The translations under genes were made by a program, and so were the position numbers. The notes under the pieces are model-generated. The model was not told the origin of the DNA. It was given only the letters and a program-made list of their open reading frames with translations, and ran no database searches. Positions 12,055-13,965 of a stretch of DNA of 13,965 bases are shown piece after piece. Origin of the DNA: Kouleothrix aurantiaca (GTDB lineage Bacteria; Chloroflexota; Chloroflexia; Chloroflexales; Roseiflexaceae); contig LJCR01000021.1 of NCBI GenBank assembly GCA_001399705.1, positions 1-13,965 on the forward strand, in the 5' to 3' direction. Each line of letters starts with the position of its first letter. Position 1 is the first letter of the stretch.

Positions 12055-13965
12055 GCCAGACTATCCAACTTAATCTCGCGCTCTTGTTGCCCAATGTGGA
12101 CGCAGCCGACGAGTGCGTCCATTGGCTATCCGAGGCGCTCAACAATCAGAAGGGGATCGAGGAGGCCCACATCATTCGTGAAAACGGCACGGCCGAGCTG
12201 TGTCTCCATTACGACCCGACACTTATTTCCCTTACTCGTGTGCAGCACCTGGCGGAAAAGGCTGGCGCTGAGCTCAGCGACCGCTACCGCCACGAGCAGA
12301 TACCCTTTGGTGGTCTGGATGCGGCAGATGCGGCAACGAGTCTGACGCAACAACTCGCGCACATGCCCGGCATGCTGCACGCCAACGCCAACTATGCCGC
12401 CGGGCTAGTATTTGTCGCCTATGACAGTACTATCTTACAGCGCCCTGCGATTGAGCAAGCCATTCGCAGCATGGGTGCGCGGTTGTCGACACCAATACCA
12501 CTGGAGAAAACCACAGTACACGAAGAGCACGACCACGGGCACGATCACGGCAGCGCGCCGGCCTTTCTGCCGCACTGGATGCAAGAGCGCTGGACGCTGA
12601 TCCTGGTGGCGCTGGCTGGCCTGTTCGTCCTGATTGGCTGGGCGGGCGAGCGCTTTCTTGGTATGCCGCCGATGATCGCGCTCATATTCTACCTTCTGGC
12701 CTACCTGGCCGGCGGATACGATATTTCTACGCACGCCATTCCCGGCTTGTTCAAGGGTAAGTTCAACACCGATGTGCTCATGCTGGCCGCCGCCGCCGGC
12801 GCGGCGATCCTCGGCGAATGGGTGGAGGGCGCGTTTTTGCTTTTCCTATTCGCGCTTGGCCATGCCGGTGAGCACTATGCGCTGGATCGCGCCCGCAACG
12901 CGGTCAATGCGCTCGGCGAGTTGATGCCGCAAACCGCGCGGGTCAAGCGTGGCGACCAGATTGTCGAAGTGCAGGTGGCTGACGTGCAGGTCGATGAGAT
13001 TGTTGTGGTGCGGCCTGGTGATCGCGTGCCAGTCGATGGAACCGTCGCCAGCGGAAGCAGCGCGATTGACCAAAGTCCGATCACCGGCGAGAGCGTCCCG
13101 GTGCAGAAACAGCCTGGCGATGATGTCTTCGCCGGCACGATCAACCAGGACGCCGCTCTGGATATCACGGTCACGCGACTTGCGAAAGATAACACTCTCA
13201 GTCGTGTGATGCAGCTGGTTTCCGAGGCGCAAAGCCAACAAAGCCCGACCCAGCAATTCACCGAGCGCTTCACGGCATGGTTCGTCCCGGCGGTGCTCGT
13301 GGCAGTTGTCCTGTTTATCGCGGTGCCGCCGCTGATCGGCTGGATGCCGCTGAACCAGAGCATCTATCGTGCAATGCTGCTGCTGGTGGCGGCTTCGCCC
13401 TGCGCCCTAGCGCTTGGCACACCGGCGACCGTGCTGGCCGGCATCGCGCAGGCCGCGCGCAACGGCGTGCTGATCAAGGGCGGAGTTCACCTGGAGAATC
13501 TGGGCAGCCTGACGGCGATGGCGTTCGACAAGACCGGCACGCTGACCGAGGGCAAGTTCGCGGTGACGGATGTCGTGCCGCTCAACGGCACGAGCGCAGA
13601 CGACGTGTTGCGCATGGCGGCGGCGGTCGAGCAGCAATCGAATCACCCGCTGGCGCAGGCAGTCGTGCGCGCGGCGCAGGAAAAGCGGCTGGAGCTGCCG
13701 GCGGTCAGTGGAATGGACAACATCCCCGGCCGTGGCGTGCGCAGTGTGATTGACGGGCAGGAGATGCTGATCGGCACGCTCAAACTCTTCGAGGAAACCG
13801 ACGGGCATGCGCGCGATGAAGTCGCAGTGCAGGCGATGGAGCGGCTTGCCGACGATGGCCGCAGCGTCATGGCGATTAGCCGCGACGGGCGCTTTCTGGG
13901 CGTGTTGGGACTAGCCGACAAACCGCGCCCCGATGTGACGCAGACTATGCAGCGCCTGCGCGACC
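12051..13965 (+). CDS. P1B-type (SPC class) metal-transporting ATPase, 3' end outside window
   Basis: The first 638 codons are present; the gene continues off the right edge. GGAGAGG eight bases before ATG 12051 sets the start. It pumps metal ions across the cytoplasmic membrane at the cost of ATP. Residues about 4-75 and 84-147 look like two HMA-fold domains without the usual CxxC. A His-rich linker (HEEHDHGHDHG, 157-167) follows. Then come membrane helices from about 181, the actuator TGES (345-348), and the metal-site motif SPC (449-451) in place of CPC. The phosphorylation motif DKTGT has Asp493, and NHPL at 531-534 is the nucleotide-binding HP motif. SPC points to the P1B-4 class (Co, Fe or Zn rather than Cu); the defining last-helix motif is off the window, so substrate remains open. 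It has its own strong, probably repressed, promoter. Confidence 0.95.
   Translation, partial: MSQTIQLNLALLLPNVDAADECVHWLSEALNNQKGIEEAHIIRENGTAELCLHYDPTLISLTRVQHLAEKAGAELSDRYRHEQIPFGGLDAADAATSLTQQLAHMPGMLHANANYAAGLVFVAYDSTILQRPAIEQAIRSMGARLSTPIPLEKTTVHEEHDHGHDHGSAPAFLPHWMQERWTLILVALAGLFVLIGWAGERFLGMPPMIALIFYLLAYLAGGYDISTHAIPGLFKGKFNTDVLMLAAAAGAAILGEWVEGAFLLFLFALGHAGEHYALDRARNAVNALGELMPQTARVKRGDQIVEVQVADVQVDEIVVVRPGDRVPVDGTVASGSSAIDQSPITGESVPVQKQPGDDVFAGTINQDAALDITVTRLAKDNTLSRVMQLVSEAQSQQSPTQQFTERFTAWFVPAVLVAVVLFIAVPPLIGWMPLNQSIYRAMLLLVAASPCALALGTPATVLAGIAQAARNGVLIKGGVHLENLGSLTAMAFDKTGTLTEGKFAVTDVVPLNGTSADDVLRMAAAVEQQSNHPLAQAVVRAAQEKRLELPAVSGMDNIPGRGVRSVIDGQEMLIGTLKLFEETDGHARDEVAVQAMERLADDGRSVMAISRDGRFLGVLGLADKPRPDVTQTMQRLRD

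Noticed and set aside
12875..13363. Minus-strand frame rich in Ser/Thr/Arg opposite the ATPase
   Set aside because: It is the antisense of the actuator and TGES region of a clear P-type ATPase; no independent support.
13392..13404. Copper-exporting CPC-type ATPase
   Set aside because: The membrane metal motif reads SPC, not CPC, so a CopA-type copper pump is unlikely despite the copper-related neighbours.
1..13965. tRNA, CRISPR, insertion sequence or phage features
   Set aside because: No regularly spaced direct repeats, terminal inverted repeats with a transposase, or tRNA-like cloverleaf were noticed on either strand.

Overview
The window looks like part of the chromosome of a GC-rich, respiring Gram-type-atypical bacterium, most likely a Chloroflexota member of the Chloroflexus/Roseiflexus/Kouleothrix kind. 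That placement is an inference. It rests on a DUF3105 protein next to a caa3-type CtaG, a CcmF/CcdA/TlpA-type cytochrome c maturation set without the other ccm genes beside it, a TlpA thioredoxin fused to a J-like domain, and several lipoproteins with YtkA/FixH-like domains. No tRNA, rRNA, CRISPR array, transposase or phage gene was found.

Left arm (minus strand, 4672 down to 1). Five tightly spaced genes run leftwards from a sigma70-like promoter at 4836-4863: a membrane-anchored mono-haem cytochrome c; a three-domain protein (YtkA/FixH-like domain, cytochrome c, TolB-like propeller); a membrane protein whose predicted mature N-terminus is HGGHG; a YtkA/FixH-like lipoprotein; and the start of a second lipoprotein that runs off the window. 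Two of the junctions are TAATG stop/start overlaps. Four of the five proteins share the same small beta-sandwich signature (a G-x-W near the end), with Met- and His-rich stretches that would suit copper handling outside the membrane.

Centre (4894-5958). Two small divergently transcribed membrane proteins share a hydrophobic helix ending in P-L-x-C-x3-C. They are separated by a control region with a good minus-strand promoter (perfect TTGACA, 17-bp spacer) and a plus-strand extended -10. The family is not recognised.

Right arm (plus strand, 6190-11736). A compact operon-like run encodes CcdA (electron import across the membrane), CcmF (haem ligation to apocytochrome c), a TlpA/CcmG-like thioredoxin with a J-like N-terminus, a DUF3105 membrane-anchored protein, and CtaG (CuB delivery to cytochrome oxidase). 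ATGA overlaps link ccmF to the thioredoxin gene and that gene to the DUF3105 gene. A hairpin follows ctaG.

Far right (11855-end). A consensus promoter (TTGACA-17 bp-TATAAT) overlaps and is followed by inverted repeats resembling a metal-sensor operator. It drives a short ORF, whose stop overlaps the next start, and then a P1B-type metal-transporting ATPase with an SPC motif, two cysteine-poor HMA-like domains and a His-rich linker. The ATPase runs off the right edge.

Together the window reads as a divergent cluster for making and metallating respiratory proteins: cytochrome c maturation, copper delivery to oxidase, periplasmic cytochromes and metal efflux. The parts that look least described are the YtkA-cytochrome-TolB fusion, the J-like/TlpA fusion, the PLxCx3C pair, and the operator/leader ahead of the ATPase.
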